Below, piece after piece: positions 23,126 through 33,207 of a stretch of DNA of 64,000 nucleotides; position 1 is the first letter of the stretch, and each line of letters opens with the position of its first letter. This stretch comes from Notospermus geniculatus (taxonomy: Eukaryota > Nemertea > Pilidiophora > Heteronemertea > Lineidae). The notes under the pieces were generated by a model that was not told the DNA's origin, did no database searches, and worked only from the letters and a program-made list of their open reading frames with translations. The translations under genes were made by a program, and so were the position numbers. Location of the stretch: the NCBI GenBank assembly GCA_002633025.1, contig NMRB01001073.1, forward strand, positions 130,290-194,289. Direction: 5' to 3'.

Positions 23126-23580
23126 AACATGGGCCACTGAACCATCTTTTTTGAAGATGGGGATTTGGCCTAGTGGTTTAAGGCGTGCTGCCCCTTAGTG
23201 CTGGCGATTGATGCCTCATGCGAGGGTCCGTGGGTTCGAATCTGGTAGGAAGCAATGCCTTTCACCTTAGAAACCCTATTTCTATTTTTCATATTCTTTA
23301 CTCGTATCTCCTTTAAGCCCGTGTCACACTGTCCCGAAGTTGACACCCGATGGCCATACGAATTATGGAAACTTTTGGAAATCTTGCTGACAAATGCCAG
23401 CCTGAAGAAGACCCCGGTTGGGGTCGAAAATTTGCAAGATTCTGGAAGTTGACTTTGGGGGACTTGGGACTTTCCTTGACTTCACGAGAAATTCAAAATT
23501 CCATATTCGTGTGGCCATCGGGTGTCTAATTTCGGGACAGTGTGACACGGGCTTTATATGTTACCCCTTGTATAACATAA
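23126..23580 (+). mobile_element. tRNA-derived SINE family 2, copy 1 (interrupted near its 3' end)
   Basis: The head is ACATGGGCCA with a small hairpin around AACCATCTTTTTTGAAGATGG. It leads into a tRNA-like region with A box TTGGCCTAGTGGTTTAAGG and B box GGGTTCGAATCTGG, with a Ser/Leu-like long variable region. A shared tail follows (TTAGAAACCCTATTTCTA). A TTA-flanked MITE (23316-23553) interrupts the tail. The uninterrupted tail is seen in copy 2 near 24420-24450. Confidence 0.75.
23316..23553. mobile_element. MITE inserted in the SINE tail, TTA duplication
   Basis: Terminal repeats AGCCCGTGTCACACTGTC and complement. TTA occurs at 23313-23315 and 23554-23556. SINE copy 2 has the empty site (CTCCTTTATATG with one TTA). 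The loop contains the GACCCC-hairpin motif, so the element is itself composite. Confidence 0.85.
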
Positions 23581-23617
23581 AACTACTCGCAGGGTACTGA
23601 TGGACGCCTCGTTTAAA

Positions 23618-24445
23618 ACATGGGCCATTGAACCATCTTTTTGAAGATGGGGATTTGGTCTAGTGGTTTAAAGCTGAACTTAATACATATAAACCCCAAG
23701 CGCCGGCAGAGGTAGAAATTACGAACAGCCACAAGGCACTTCCAAACTACCTCTGAAAACTATACACCCTCTCGGACGGTCACAGTTGGTTTCACTTGCC
23801 ACCACGCTGTTGAACAGTAAAGATCTCAGCACAGCTGCCAAATGAGAAAAAACGAAAAATAATCTGTGATGGCACCGAGATTCGAACCCACAAACCTCTG
23901 ATCGATTCGCCAACCTCTTTCTGTATGCGCCACGAAGACTGCTTGCTTGTATGACGACAATTCCGATCGCTTCATTTCCTCATGGAGATCTTCAAAATAG
24001 CGGCTTTATTGTAGATCGGGGTTGTCGTAAGCAAGCAGTCTTCGTGGCGCATACAGAACGAGGTTGGCGAATCTATCAGAGGGTTGTGGGTTCGAATCTC
24101 GGTGCCATCACAGATGATTTTTCGTTTTTTCTCATTTGGCAGCGGTGCTGAGATCTTTACTGTTCAAGAGCGTGGTGGCAAGTGAAACCAACTGTGACCG
24201 TCCGAGAGGGTGTATCGTTTTCAGAGGTAGTTTGGAAGTGCCTTTTGGCTGTTCGTTATTTCTACCTCTGCCGCTTGGGGTTTATATCTATTAAGTTCAG
24301 CTTTAAGGCGTGCTGCCCCTTAGTGCTGGCGATTGATGCCTCATGCGAGGGTCCGTGGGTTCGAATCTGGTAGGAAGCAATGTCTTTCGCCTTAGAAACC
24401 CTATTTCTATTTTTCATATTCTTTACTTGTATCTCCTTTATATGT
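23618..24445 (+). mobile_element. SINE family 2, copy 2, split by a 631-bp foldback
   Basis: The head and A box (to GTGGTTTAA, 23671) and the remainder from AAGGCGTGCTGCCCC (24305) match copies 1 and 3. The SINE is broken exactly between these parts by the foldback at 23672-24302, with TTAA duplicated. Copies 1 and 3 show the uninterrupted GTGGTTTAAGGCG. Confidence 0.85.
23672..24302. mobile_element. TTAA-flanked foldback with a tRNA-like module in each arm
   Basis: Ends AGCTGAACTTAATA and complement, with TTAA at 23668-23671 and 24303-24306. Arms of about 280 bp are near-perfect complements around a loop of about 70 bp. Each arm carries a tRNA-like B-box segment (GGGTTCGAATCTCGG and its complement), so a SINE head was present before or during formation of the palindrome. 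The TTAA duplication suggests piggyBac-like mobilisation, but no transposase is present. Confidence 0.8.
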
Positions 24446-24457
24446 GACCCCTCGTAT

Positions 24458-24612
24458 AATCATAAAACCACACGAGTGGGATTTCCGAGGTAGCAGAACA
24501 CACGAGTATCTTTTGCCAGGAACCCCCGAGACCGAAGGTCGAGGGCGTCCGGGCAAAAGATCATCACGAGTGTGTTCTGCTACCTCGGAAATCTCACGAA
24601 TGTGGTTTTATA
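24458..24612. mobile_element. short MITE, TA-flanked
   Basis: Inverted arms contain AACCACACGAGTGGGATT and GAGGTAGCAGAACACACG, with the complements closing at 24612. The loop contains CGAGACCGAAGGTCGAGG. Confidence 0.75.
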
Positions 24613-25186
24613 TTTATCATATACATGTACCACAAGAATCGCAAAAAATGACAAAAATACCCCACAGATGCCACTTGTATCACCGCATGCATATCCGCCA
24701 TGTCAGAGCACTGTTGTTTTTGTATTAATGCGCGAATGTTGATGGAGTGAGCCCAGCGGAGTGAGACGGCCGCGTCTTTCCAGGAAGTGAGCCAAAAGGC
24801 CTCGCAAAGCCCCTTAAATCAAAGCTGATTAGTTCACAGAGGGCGTAGGCCTATCATATCAGTGGGATGATACGGAACGCGTATCACACCCCGGATCATG
24901 ATGGTGGTCGGAGCGGACATCCCCCTTCGATTTCACGCGATTTGTAGCATATTAGTCGAACAGTTCTTGTATTATTGAACATGAAATGTGATTTTAGGAC
25001 GGCCAACATTCGTCCACGTCGATTTCGTTGGTTTTTGTGCGGTGTTTTTGACAAAAAAATGCTGCAGTTCCAGGCGGTACCGCGGAACATACTGTACTCG
25101 GGTATATGATAAAACATAAAACTGTTTGGGTTCGGAGATTGTTTGGACTACTCGCAGGGTACTGATGGACGCCTCGTTTAAAACAT

Positions 25187-25345
25187 GGGCCATTGAACCA
25201 TCGTTTTTGAAGATGGGGATTTGGCCTAGTGGTTTAAGGCGTGCTGCCCCTTAGTGCTGGCGATTGATGCCTCATGCGAGGGTCCGTGCGTTCGAATCTG
25301 GTAGGAAGCAATGTCTTTCACCTTAGAAACCCTATTTGTATTTTT
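25187..25345 (+). mobile_element. SINE family 2, copy 3 (uninterrupted head)
   Basis: Matches copies 1 and 2 from the ACATGGGCCATTG head through A box, B box (GCGTTCGAATCTGG) and the TTAGAAACCCTATTTG tail. It gives the pre-insertion sequence for the foldback in copy 2. Confidence 0.75.
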
Positions 25346-27325
25346 CATATATTTAGGCCGGGAATAAATAACATCAGGATGTGTGTAGAACAGATATTTC
25401 GATATTTTTGCTTCACGATATTTTCAACACTGTCTCGCAAGTCTGCGTGTGTCTGGCAATAGAGAGGTTTCGCACCCATACGTTTAGGCAACCGACTAAT
25501 TTAGGTCATCAAATGAATTACTTAAAACTATAGATTTATGCGTACATAAGATCAAGAAAAGTATGATATTATGTTGCTGGATGCTGCATGTTGTCTCCCA
25601 GTGGTTTCCATGGTTTTTGTCAACTACAATGGCTGCGTCTACGCATGCGCAGTACGTATTAAGTAGTGCTACTAACGCGGATGAATGTCTATCCAAGATG
25701 GCGGTATTCTTCATACAGTAGAGATACTTTTCGTCTCGTCAGAAGTGAAACATCGAAAAAGTATCTCACAACGTAGAATGCTCAAAGGGGCTGTTCATTC
25801 TCATCTTAGGGATTGTCAAATCAGGCTGTTCGTGATCACCCTGACCTAAAAATATAATGTTGGGTCATTTCAATAGTCGAAGCAGCGTCGAGGTGCACGG
25901 CATTCACGACTACATCTGAAGATGCTCTGGATTCCATCAGTCTTCGCTGTCCCTGGATTCAACTTCAAATGTAGACCTTACAATGCCGTGAATCTCCACG
26001 TGATTTCATTATAACTACATATCTGATGTAGGTATTCTACAAGAGGTAGGCTATTGGCTAAGCCAGGCGCGGATCCAGAGGGGGATTGGGGGTTGTGACC
26101 CCCCACTGCTCGCCACAACCAATTGTGTTTTTTTTTTCAATACTTTGTGACAATAAGCAAAAACACAAGAATTATAAAGCTTCTATTTTGATTCTGAGAT
26201 GCCAGGAAATCGCATCTACGGCCTTCTAGATCTCAAAATTTTCTGGGGAGGTCCCCCACACCCCCCGTCGGCATGGGAATCTTCGGCGCCCGCCTGCTAC
26301 AATCGCCCTCAGGGCTGCTGACCCCCCTCAGCTAAAAATCCTGGATCCGCACCAGGGTAAGCTTTCGCTGTAAGCATGGCTTATCAAAAGGGGACCATTT
26401 TGATCATGATTTGGCCTATAGGCCTAATGGTAAGTGTGAATACACTTTTTGAAGAGCACTTGGCGTACATCATCTGTGTATAAATCGTCGTAATTTTGTC
26501 CTAAAATGTCCTATTTTCAAGCCATTTTATCCCCAAAGGTCCCTAAAATTAAAGTTAAAAAATCCCTAATTTTTCCCTAAAAAGTTGCTCAGGGTTGTAA
26601 GAGAGCCTGCTATTGGAACTTGAGCTTGTATTGACCTACGTCACGTCATTTACTGGGCCTATTTTCTCATACTAACCCTAATCATCGTCCTAACCCTAAC
26701 CCTAACCCTAATCCCAGCCCAGCTCTAACCCTAACTCTACACGAGCCCTAACCCCTACCCCCTGATCCTAACCCCCTGCGGGGGACTAACCTTAGGAATA
26801 ACACCCCACTGCCACTCGATAACCCTATAATTAACCCCTCATAAGGAGCGAAAAATCTGTATTTTATTCTGTAACGACAATAAACAAATTATGCCATATT
26901 TGGGAAACATGATTACGTCACCAACTGGGAACCCCAATGACGTGCTTGACCTCATTATGCACACCATGTGGATATCTAAAGATAGACTCGTGATCTAAAC
27001 AGTATACGTCATATTGACATCTGATTGGTTGAAAAATACAAACTGTATACCAACTATCCCGCGAAAGAAATTAGCATCCAGCATTTCACCTTTCAATGGA
27101 ATTTAAAAACCTTTCTGTGACCAGTTGCCCCTGGGACCCCTTAATCACCCGATAATTGCTCGCGGGCGAGGAACAAGAAATGAATACTGTATAAAAAAAG
27201 AAAACAAACATTTTAACATTTTAATTGTTGCATATTTCAAAAGGATGGACAGATATATCACACTGAAATCATTTTAGGAAGGTACTTTTTAGTAAATATG
27301 CACATGCTATACACAAACAACTGGA
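25346..27325. other. no gene recognised
   Basis: Contains a modest inverted match near 25895-26000 (CACGGCATTCACGACTAC) and the telomere-like block listed separately. The ORFs are short. Confidence 0.4.
26683..26770. repeat. degenerate telomere-like (CCCTAA)n block
   Basis: About ten CCTAACC or CCCTAA units, several consecutive (CCTAACCCTAACCCTAACCC) and the rest degenerate. Because it is flanked by ordinary sequence, it is an interstitial telomeric-type repeat rather than a chromosome end. Confidence 0.75.
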
Positions 27326-27329
27326 ATAA

Positions 27330-27655
27330 ATACAACACCCCAACGCAGATTCGATCCACTATACTTAGAGCCTGTGAGAGTCTGAAAGAGAAGAAACAAG
27401 TGCATTAGGCTTCCCTTACATAGAAGTATACGGTATACGAAAAGGTCAGTTAACAAAGGCTTCCCGAGGATTCACAACCGTGAAGCCATTGTTAACCGGC
27501 ATTTTCGTATACCGTATACTTCGATGTAAAGGAAGCCTTAGCCAACTGCGCCAACGAGGCGAACTGGCCGACCACACTTTTCGTACGGTGAAAAGCGACG
27601 AAAGCTTAAAGTGCACAATGCACAGGCCTATTATTATCATACGCTTGAAATATGG
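27330..27655 (-). mobile_element. SINE family 1, minus strand, split by a MITE
   Basis: Reverse complement of the SINE at 9896-10100. The B-box part (AACGCAGATTCGATCCAC) is at 27341-27360 and the A-box part (GCCAACTGCGCCAACGAGGC) at 27541-27560. A 130-bp MITE separates them. The far end (ACAGGCCTATTATTAT, then TTGAAATATGG) runs directly into the BEL/Pao LTR. Confidence 0.75.
27408..27537. mobile_element. Harbinger-type MITE inside SINE, TTA duplication
   Basis: Ends GGCTTCCCTTACATAGAA and complement. TTA occurs at 27405-27407 and 27538-27540. The intact SINE at 10017-10030 has one TTA at the same position. Sister copy at 6760-6889. Confidence 0.9.
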
Positions 27656-27656
27656 C

Positions 27657-27745
27657 TGTTTCATAGAGGACTGTACAAATAATCAAAAGTCTTATCTTCT
27701 ATTAAAATGAGTCGATTATATTCTAAAACTTCCAAAAATACAACA
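27657..27745 (-). repeat. short LTR (3' LTR of BEL/Pao element)
   Basis: This 89-base TG...CA unit (plus-strand ends TGTTTCATAG and ATACAACA) is almost identical to 30028-30116. The element reads on the minus strand, so this is its 3' LTR. A TATGG next to each outer end may be the target duplication (27651-27655 and 30119-30123), one base off the TG boundary. No clear polypurine tract is seen. Confidence 0.6.
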
Positions 27746-28045
27746 TCTGAACAACAAGAACACAACATCACAACTGAACCCTTGGAAAAAACCAGCACCA
27801 CTTATATCCAAAACCTACACCTAATACTAAACATAAATTCCTAAAACTCAAAGTCCATAAAATCACTAGAGTCAGTTTCAATCACATTACTAGAATACAA
27901 TGACTACAGGAATGAATGGAATGTGTCAGACTAAAACACAATGACTAGAGGAATGTATGGCATATGTCAATCTAGGGCCACAAAACGTTCTGAACATATC
28001 CCCAGCCTTGAAGTACTTCAATACATAAGCAAGTATCCAAGAGGT

Positions 28046-28517
28046 TCATCTTTCATCAGCTGGCAAAATCAAGCACAATTTTACAACCGGTCGCTCAAAA
28101 ACACCACTCTTGATCCTGACAGATACCATCCTAACTGGGCCATCTCTTCCTGAATGGAGATCAACTATTACGGCCAGTAACCAACGAGTGGGTGAAGCAT
28201 TGCCTTCTATCACTACAACAAGCTCATCAATCTGAACATTTCTCTGAGTCTTGATCCATTTCGGACGTTGTTGCAATCTACACATAATCTCATGACCACC
28301 TAGACCAAAATTGTTGGTACAGACACTGAATGTGCTGCCAACTACTAAATCTATTCATCTTGACATCAAACAAACTGGGTTCAGGAAATGCATTCAACTC
28401 TGTTGTAATCAGAAAATGACCTGAAGTAAGCGCACTCAAATCAGATGGATCACTTGACATTACAGAAAGTGGTCTAGTGTTTAGACATGCTTCGATTTGG
28501 CACAAAACAGTAGACAT
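28046..28517 (-). pseudogene. BEL/Pao pol, C-terminal remnant
   Basis: Two adjoining minus-strand frames give the end of a BEL/Pao integrase region. 28517-28290 encodes LNTRPLSV, then LSALTSGHFL. 28285-28046 encodes LQQRPKW and the DUF5641-like end (RWLLAVIVDLHSGRDG, RPVVKLC). A stop or frame break separates them near 28288. Protease, reverse transcriptase, RNase H and the integrase catalytic core are absent between this remnant and the gag ORF, so the element cannot move on its own. Confidence 0.8.
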
Positions 28518-28575
28518 CTACTCAAATGTCAACCTAGTACCACCAACTACTCATGACAAATGTATCTTGAGAATC

Positions 28576-29595
28576 CTAATTTCTTGATTTCCCGATTGAC
28601 GATAACTCCATGGCACTCGCGAACTCATGCAGGAACTTGTTCATGTCCTCAAACTTAGGGTTCTCTTGCTTCCCAAAATGTCGTTCAAATTCTAACCTCG
28701 TATCTTGATCCAACTTCATCTTTAACACGTACACAAGCCACGAATCCCAGTGTTGGACTGGCTCTTTAAGATTCACAAGAGCGTGAACATTCTCATATAT
28801 CTTTGAACACACTTTCCTGATACCGGCTGCACTTTGAGACTGCATCTGAGTTAGACCTAATATATTCGAGAAGTGTGAGTCTCTTATGGTCTTAATGTTA
28901 TCATACCTTACTCGAAGCTGGTTGAGAGCTATTGCATAATTATCATCATTCAACGTCAGAGTTTTGATAACATCAGAGGCCACGCCCCTCAAGCATGACT
29001 TCAAATACTGAAGCTTTTGTACCGGAGCTAGGTTCTTCCTACTGTCAACCGCACATGTGAACACATCGATGAATTCTCGCCATTGAGAATATTCACCACT
29101 GAACATTTTCAAATCTAACTTCGGTAACTTGGCTACCACTTCAGCGCCCTCCACTGGTTTCGACTTTTCAGTCATGAAGCACTTAATGGACGAAAGGAGA
29201 TCCGACGTTCGTTTTTCCTGAGCCTCGACAAGTTTCAATACAGCATCTGCGACACCATCACCGGCAGTGCCCTTTCGAACAGGAAAATGTCTTTCCACAA
29301 GCTCTTGGATTGTTCCATCAATCGCAATGCACAGATCCTGGAATTGTGCATAGTTCACATTGATCTGCTTTAATTCTTCCTCACCAACAGTATTATAAAG
29401 CTCTTCATATACTTCTTCATAACGATTCCTATACACCTCGGGAACTGCAGCCTTTTTCTCAAGTCCCTTTGCAGACAGCTTCTTCCGGTCAATTGGACCC
29501 TGTCCTAGACTATAAATGTTTTCCACATAGTCTGATATATATTTCACCTGATCAGTGATCGAATCGCGTTTCTTAAGCAATCTCTTCATTTTCAA
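28576..29595 (-). CDS. BEL/Pao retrotransposon Gag-like protein (DUF1759), 339 aa
   Basis: The N-terminal half is helical and charged. From about residue 155 it carries the DUF1759 block characteristic of BEL/Pao Gag proteins: LPKLDLKMFSGEYSQWREF, FTCAVDSRKNL, KLQYLKSCLRG and a following NQLRVRYDN. The frame is open from ATG to TAG at 28576. In an intact element this domain is fused to or followed by protease and polymerase. Here the stop comes directly, followed within 60 bp by an integrase tail. The ORF begins about 430 bp inside the 5' LTR, which is normal leader spacing. It may have been kept open by recency rather than selection. Confidence 0.85.
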   Translation of the reverse strand: MKMKRLLKKRDSITDQVKYISDYVENIYSLGQGPIDRKKLSAKGLEKKAAVPEVYRNRYEEVYEELYNTVGEEELKQINVNYAQFQDLCIAIDGTIQELVERHFPVRKGTAGDGVADAVLKLVEAQEKRTSDLLSSIKCFMTEKSKPVEGAEVVAKLPKLDLKMFSGEYSQWREFIDVFTCAVDSRKNLAPVQKLQYLKSCLRGVASDVIKTLTLNDDNYAIALNQLRVRYDNIKTIRDSHFSNILGLTQMQSQSAAGIRKVCSKIYENVHALVNLKEPVQHWDSWLVYVLKMKLDQDTRLEFERHFGKQENPKFEDMNKFLHEFASAMELSSIGKSRN

Positions 29596-30007
29596 AGTTC
29601 AAATAAGCCACCTAAAGTGCGACTAAGCCATCCATCAACTATCTATGCTCCCCACAGGAGTCGGCCATAACTACTAATTCAAAATCAGTTCAAGTTCATC
29701 AATACTCACGAAGTTCATCCTATTCAAACAGTTCGATTCGATTCGATTTGATACACGACTGAATTCGATTCGTTGTTCGATTTGAACGTCATCCAAAAGC
29801 TCAAAAAACCGCTCAAATTCGAAGTCCACTAAACTCCAGAAATACTCAATCGTATCATCAAAATTCACTCTATCGTATCAATTCAGTTCGTTTTGAAAAT
29901 GGAAACGTTCAACAGCGATACAATCAGCACAAGAAAACTCACTCAGGTGTTCCAAATATCACAAGCCACCACTTTCTACCGTTCCTGCCATCCGTGCTAT
30001 CCGTGCT

Positions 30008-30025
30008 ATCCGGCTCGAAGGACCA
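30008..30025 (-). other. retrotransposon primer binding site
   Basis: Two bases inside the 5' LTR the minus strand reads TGGTCCTTCGAGCCGGAT, a typical 18-base complement to a tRNA 3' end (TGG start, with the ...CCA of the tRNA). It fixes the element's orientation and the inner edge of the LTR. Confidence 0.75.
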
Positions 30026-30027
30026 AA

Positions 30028-30116
30028 TGTTTCATAGAGGACTGTACAAATAATCAAAAGTCTTATCTTCTATTAAAATGAGTCGATTATATTCTAAAAC
30101 TTCCAAAAATACAACA
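30028..30116 (-). repeat. short LTR (5' LTR of BEL/Pao element)
   Basis: 89 bases, almost identical to 27657-27745. The primer binding site adjoins its inner end. The length is unusually short for BEL/Pao elements. The close similarity of the two LTRs suggests a recent insertion, although the short length limits this. Confidence 0.65.
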
Positions 30117-30119
30117 TCT

Positions 30120-30656
30120 ATGGTTAACAGACAACCTTGGCAATTTTGCTGATGCTGTTCATGCGAAAGGAGCAGCAATGACAAACATTTGGGGGTTTAT
30201 AGATGGAACTGTTAAGACCTATCTGCAGACCATCTACAAACCAACGTTTGGTGTACAACGGACACAAACGCACTCATGCTCTCAAGTACCAGTCAATCGT
30301 TGTACCTAAAGCCTGGAATCCACCATTGATTTTCTAGTTGATTTTGCGTTGCGACTCGCTTTGCAACTGGGTTGCGTTGCAACTGAGCACTCGATCGCCG
30401 TAGTGGACCAGCGAGACGTGATTTCCACCAATGGTAAAGACTTGGTCAATTTCAGTCGGCAATCGGTCGGCGACCGGTGTCAGTTCCTTGTGATCGTATT
30501 CAGTCGCGAGTTGCAGGTTGCAAAGCAAGTCGCAACGCAGAAAATCAATGGTGGATTCCTAGCTTAATGGGCTCATTGCGAACATGTTCGGCCCTGTTGA
30601 AGGGCGAAGGCATGATGCAGCTTTATTGCGAGAGAGCAACATTCTGGAAACAATAG
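30120..30656 (+). pseudogene. HARBI1-like (PIF/Harbinger) transposase fragment, split
   Basis: The frame reads W-L-T-D-N-L-G then WGFIDGTV, the first catalytic block of the DDE_Tnp_4 family. An extra A near 30214 shifts the frame just after GTV. After 30307 a TAA-flanked MITE (30310-30564) interrupts it. The frame resumes with FGPVEGRRHDAALL-like coding at 30568-30656 and then ends abruptly. The same segment (CTCAAGTACCAGTCAATCG onward) recurs uninterrupted from 30751. The N-terminal part of the gene is missing. Confidence 0.8.
30310..30564. mobile_element. Harbinger-type MITE inside a Harbinger transposase, TAA duplication
   Basis: Ends AGCCTGGAATCCACC and an imperfect complement GGTGGATTCCTAGCT, with GCAACGCA-rich subterminal inverted repeats. 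TAA at 30307-30309 and 30565-30567. The duplicate transposase segment at about 30770-30800 shows the empty site (GTACCTAATGGGC). Diverged relatives are near 41352-41500 and 41655-41715. Confidence 0.88.
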
Positions 30657-30750
30657 ATTTCTTTTTTCTCTCTTTATATTTTTTCTCGGGCCGGGGTATT
30701 GTTCGTGGGGGCTGACAACATCATACCCCGTACGCGTCAAGTCCCTGTGT

Positions 30751-31238
30751 TCTCAAGTACCAGTCAATCGTTGTACCTAATGGGCTCATTGCGAACAATC
30801 AACATGTTCGGCCCAGTTGAAGGGCGTAGGCATGATGCAGCTTTATTGCGAGAAAGCAACATTCTGGAAACAATAGAGGAATTTCGGACGGAGCAAGGAG
30901 AGCAGTTGTCACTTTACGGAGATCCCGCTTATCCCCTCAGACCATCACTGATTGGACCGTACCGTGGTGCCATTTTAACCCCTCAACAAACTGAATTCAA
31001 TCGTTCCATGACTTTGGTAAGGGTGGCAGTGGAATGGACATTTGGTAAGATTCTGCAGGAATGGCCATTCACTGATTTCAGGAAGAATCAGAAGCTGTAG
31101 CTGCAACCCATCGGAATGCAATATTTGGTGACTGCGTTACTTACGAATTTCCATACCTGCTTGTATGGCTCCCTAACCAGTGGATTTTTTCAGGTGGACC
31201 CACCAACCCTCTCGGATTATATTAATGGACGTCAGTAA
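30751..31238 (+). pseudogene. HARBI1-like transposase, C-terminal part with premature stop
   Basis: Starts within the duplicated segment and continues through MFGPVEGRRHDAALLRE, LYGDPAYPLRP (second catalytic region) and EWTFGKILQEWPF (third catalytic Glu region). TAG at 31098-31100 interrupts FRKNQKL and LQPIGMQYLV, after which the frame stays open to TAA at 31236-31238. A single-codon change therefore separates the end from intact. Enzymes of this family cut and paste PIF/Harbinger elements with a Myb-like partner, which is encoded nearby on the minus strand. Confidence 0.85.
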
Positions 31239-31239
31239 C

Positions 31240-32510
31240 TCACTGTAACCACACAACAGTGTCAGTCCTGTTGAACTGTAGTGAAGATGTGACAAGACTC
31301 AAATTATTTCCAGTGACATGTGAAATGATTCCAGTGTGAAACCTTTAGCATTGGCAATTGCGTGCAGGTCAAGGCCACAAAGTGTCACAGTGTTTCAGTT
31401 TGAATTATTCAGGTTGTCCTTTTTGGATTTGTGTCTTGAAGTTTACTAATACCGGTTAAACAAACTGACCTTATGATAATGAAACAATTTTAATAAATAA
31501 TAATGTTGGTGTTTGTCATTGGGCAATATTGTACCATTACACTGGAGTGGACATATTAAATTGTCCCTTGAACCAAAAGCCAATGAATAGCCTTGGGGGT
31601 CAAGTCAAGTATAGCGGACAAAGTCGTGGGAAGTGATACATCTTCCATACATTGCCGCTTATTCCGCTATACCCCACTTGAGCCTAGCCTTGGTACTCAT
31701 ACTGTCCCAGGGACATTTAATCGGCCACCCTGTGGAATGTATGTACTGAATGTCAAGCAGAGTTGTTTCCAAGCTCGCTCCTGATGAGTCCTCTAGTGCC
31801 TCGTCCAAATGAACCAAAGCCTGTCACCACCACAAAATGCACCCTTCTGTCCATTCATCCTACTGATCTGCATCTCATGACATACATCCTGCTGAAAGTT
31901 GTGTCCAGCATCACCATCCTTAAACCATATCATGGTTCCTGAGAGGATAGGAAGGATTGATTTTACTGTTGATATCTCTTGAAGTTTTCACGTAAAATCT
32001 GGTGGCATTCAGCACCCCAGTCCTACATGTATGTACCCACACCCATTTCCCAGGTGAATACCAACTGATTGGAAGACATGCTGCCACCTTGGAAGTGCCA
32101 TGTGCCAACTCTCACCGGGCTACTGGAGAAAATTGGGTCAAGTGATTCAGGCCATAAACTGTCACTTCTAGAGCAAATGTTTTATCCTGGCGCAGTAAAC
32201 CTGAGATGCAAGAGCGTGCTAATTCCACTTCATCACAAGTCACCAGTCTGGTACAGGTTGGATTTCCATACAAAACCAACCTGTACCAGACTGGTCACAA
32301 AGAGACCAGGAAAGAAAACAATTCTCATATTTACTTGATCAAGTATTTAATCATTTAACATGTTTAAAATGCAACACAAATGGTAACAAATACATTGAAT
32401 AATAACCTTCCTTCAATGGAAATGGAATGTATACAGGGTGTCAAAAGGGATAAAGACTTTCTGTATCACACTGTAGAACTCCCAACAATGAACATACTCA
32501 ACAATAACAG
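31240..32510. other. no gene recognised; one strong hairpin
   Basis: Lies between the convergent transposase and Myb-like gene and is presumably internal to the Harbinger element. The hairpin at 32241-32295 has 20-base arms (CCAGTCTGGTACAGGTTGG and complement) around a 14-base loop. Confidence 0.5.
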
Positions 32511-32511
32511 C

Positions 32512-32702
32512 CTACTTCCTACTTTCAACAAGCATTTTAAGCAATTCCAATTGCATCTGATTTTCTTTTTGTCTTTCTATCAGTTCTTTTTCTTTACGTT
32601 CCTCCTTGGCTCTCTCAAGTTCAAGTTTCCTATTAAGAATGTCCAACAACGAATCTCTTGATGCTTCATTTCTCTCCTTCATTGTAGTTTTCGGTTTCTT
32701 TT
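32512..32702 (-). CDS. Harbinger-associated Myb/SANT-like protein, exon 4
   Basis: Last exon of the four-exon gene. The acceptor TCTTATTTCAG precedes 32702, and its first two bases complete a Lys codon. It encodes a basic start (KKKPKTTMKERN) and a long C-terminal coiled coil rich in Glu, Lys and Leu (LNRKLELERAKEERKEKELI), ending in TAA-type stop at 32512. This terminal coil is common in Myb/SANT-like partner proteins of PIF/Harbinger transposases, where it may mediate dimerisation. Confidence 0.8.
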
Positions 32703-33207
32703 CTGAAATAAGATTGATATGAGAATAAATTATGTGATGCATGATTGCACTATTTCTAATAAAATCTACCAAATCAAAAAAAATCCAACACCCTATCAGG
32801 GTTTCTGCCACAAAAAATATTTAGGGGGGGGGGGCACAATCCGGGTGCCTCCGGCTGAAGTGGGTGTCTGGGAGCCCTGCCCAGAAAACTTTTTCCCCAA
32901 AGGCTGGAGATGCATTTTCCAAGCATTTCAGAGCTTAAAACTTTATGTGTATGTACAGATCTTTGTTCAATTGTTTTATCTCAAATAAGGGCAATTTAAA
33001 GACACTGCTCTGCAATTTAAGGGGGGGGGGGCATGCCCTCCTTCAGATCATGAAAAGGGGGCTGACACGCCCCCCCCCCNCCTCTCTGGGGAATCCCTGA
33101 TCGAGTGATATAAAAGGACATCTGTTGCAGAAAAAGTTGTCTCATATTCAAAGTTCATCTGCAACTTTAAATAATGTAATAACTCTGTTGTTGAAAGAAA
33201 AACTCAC

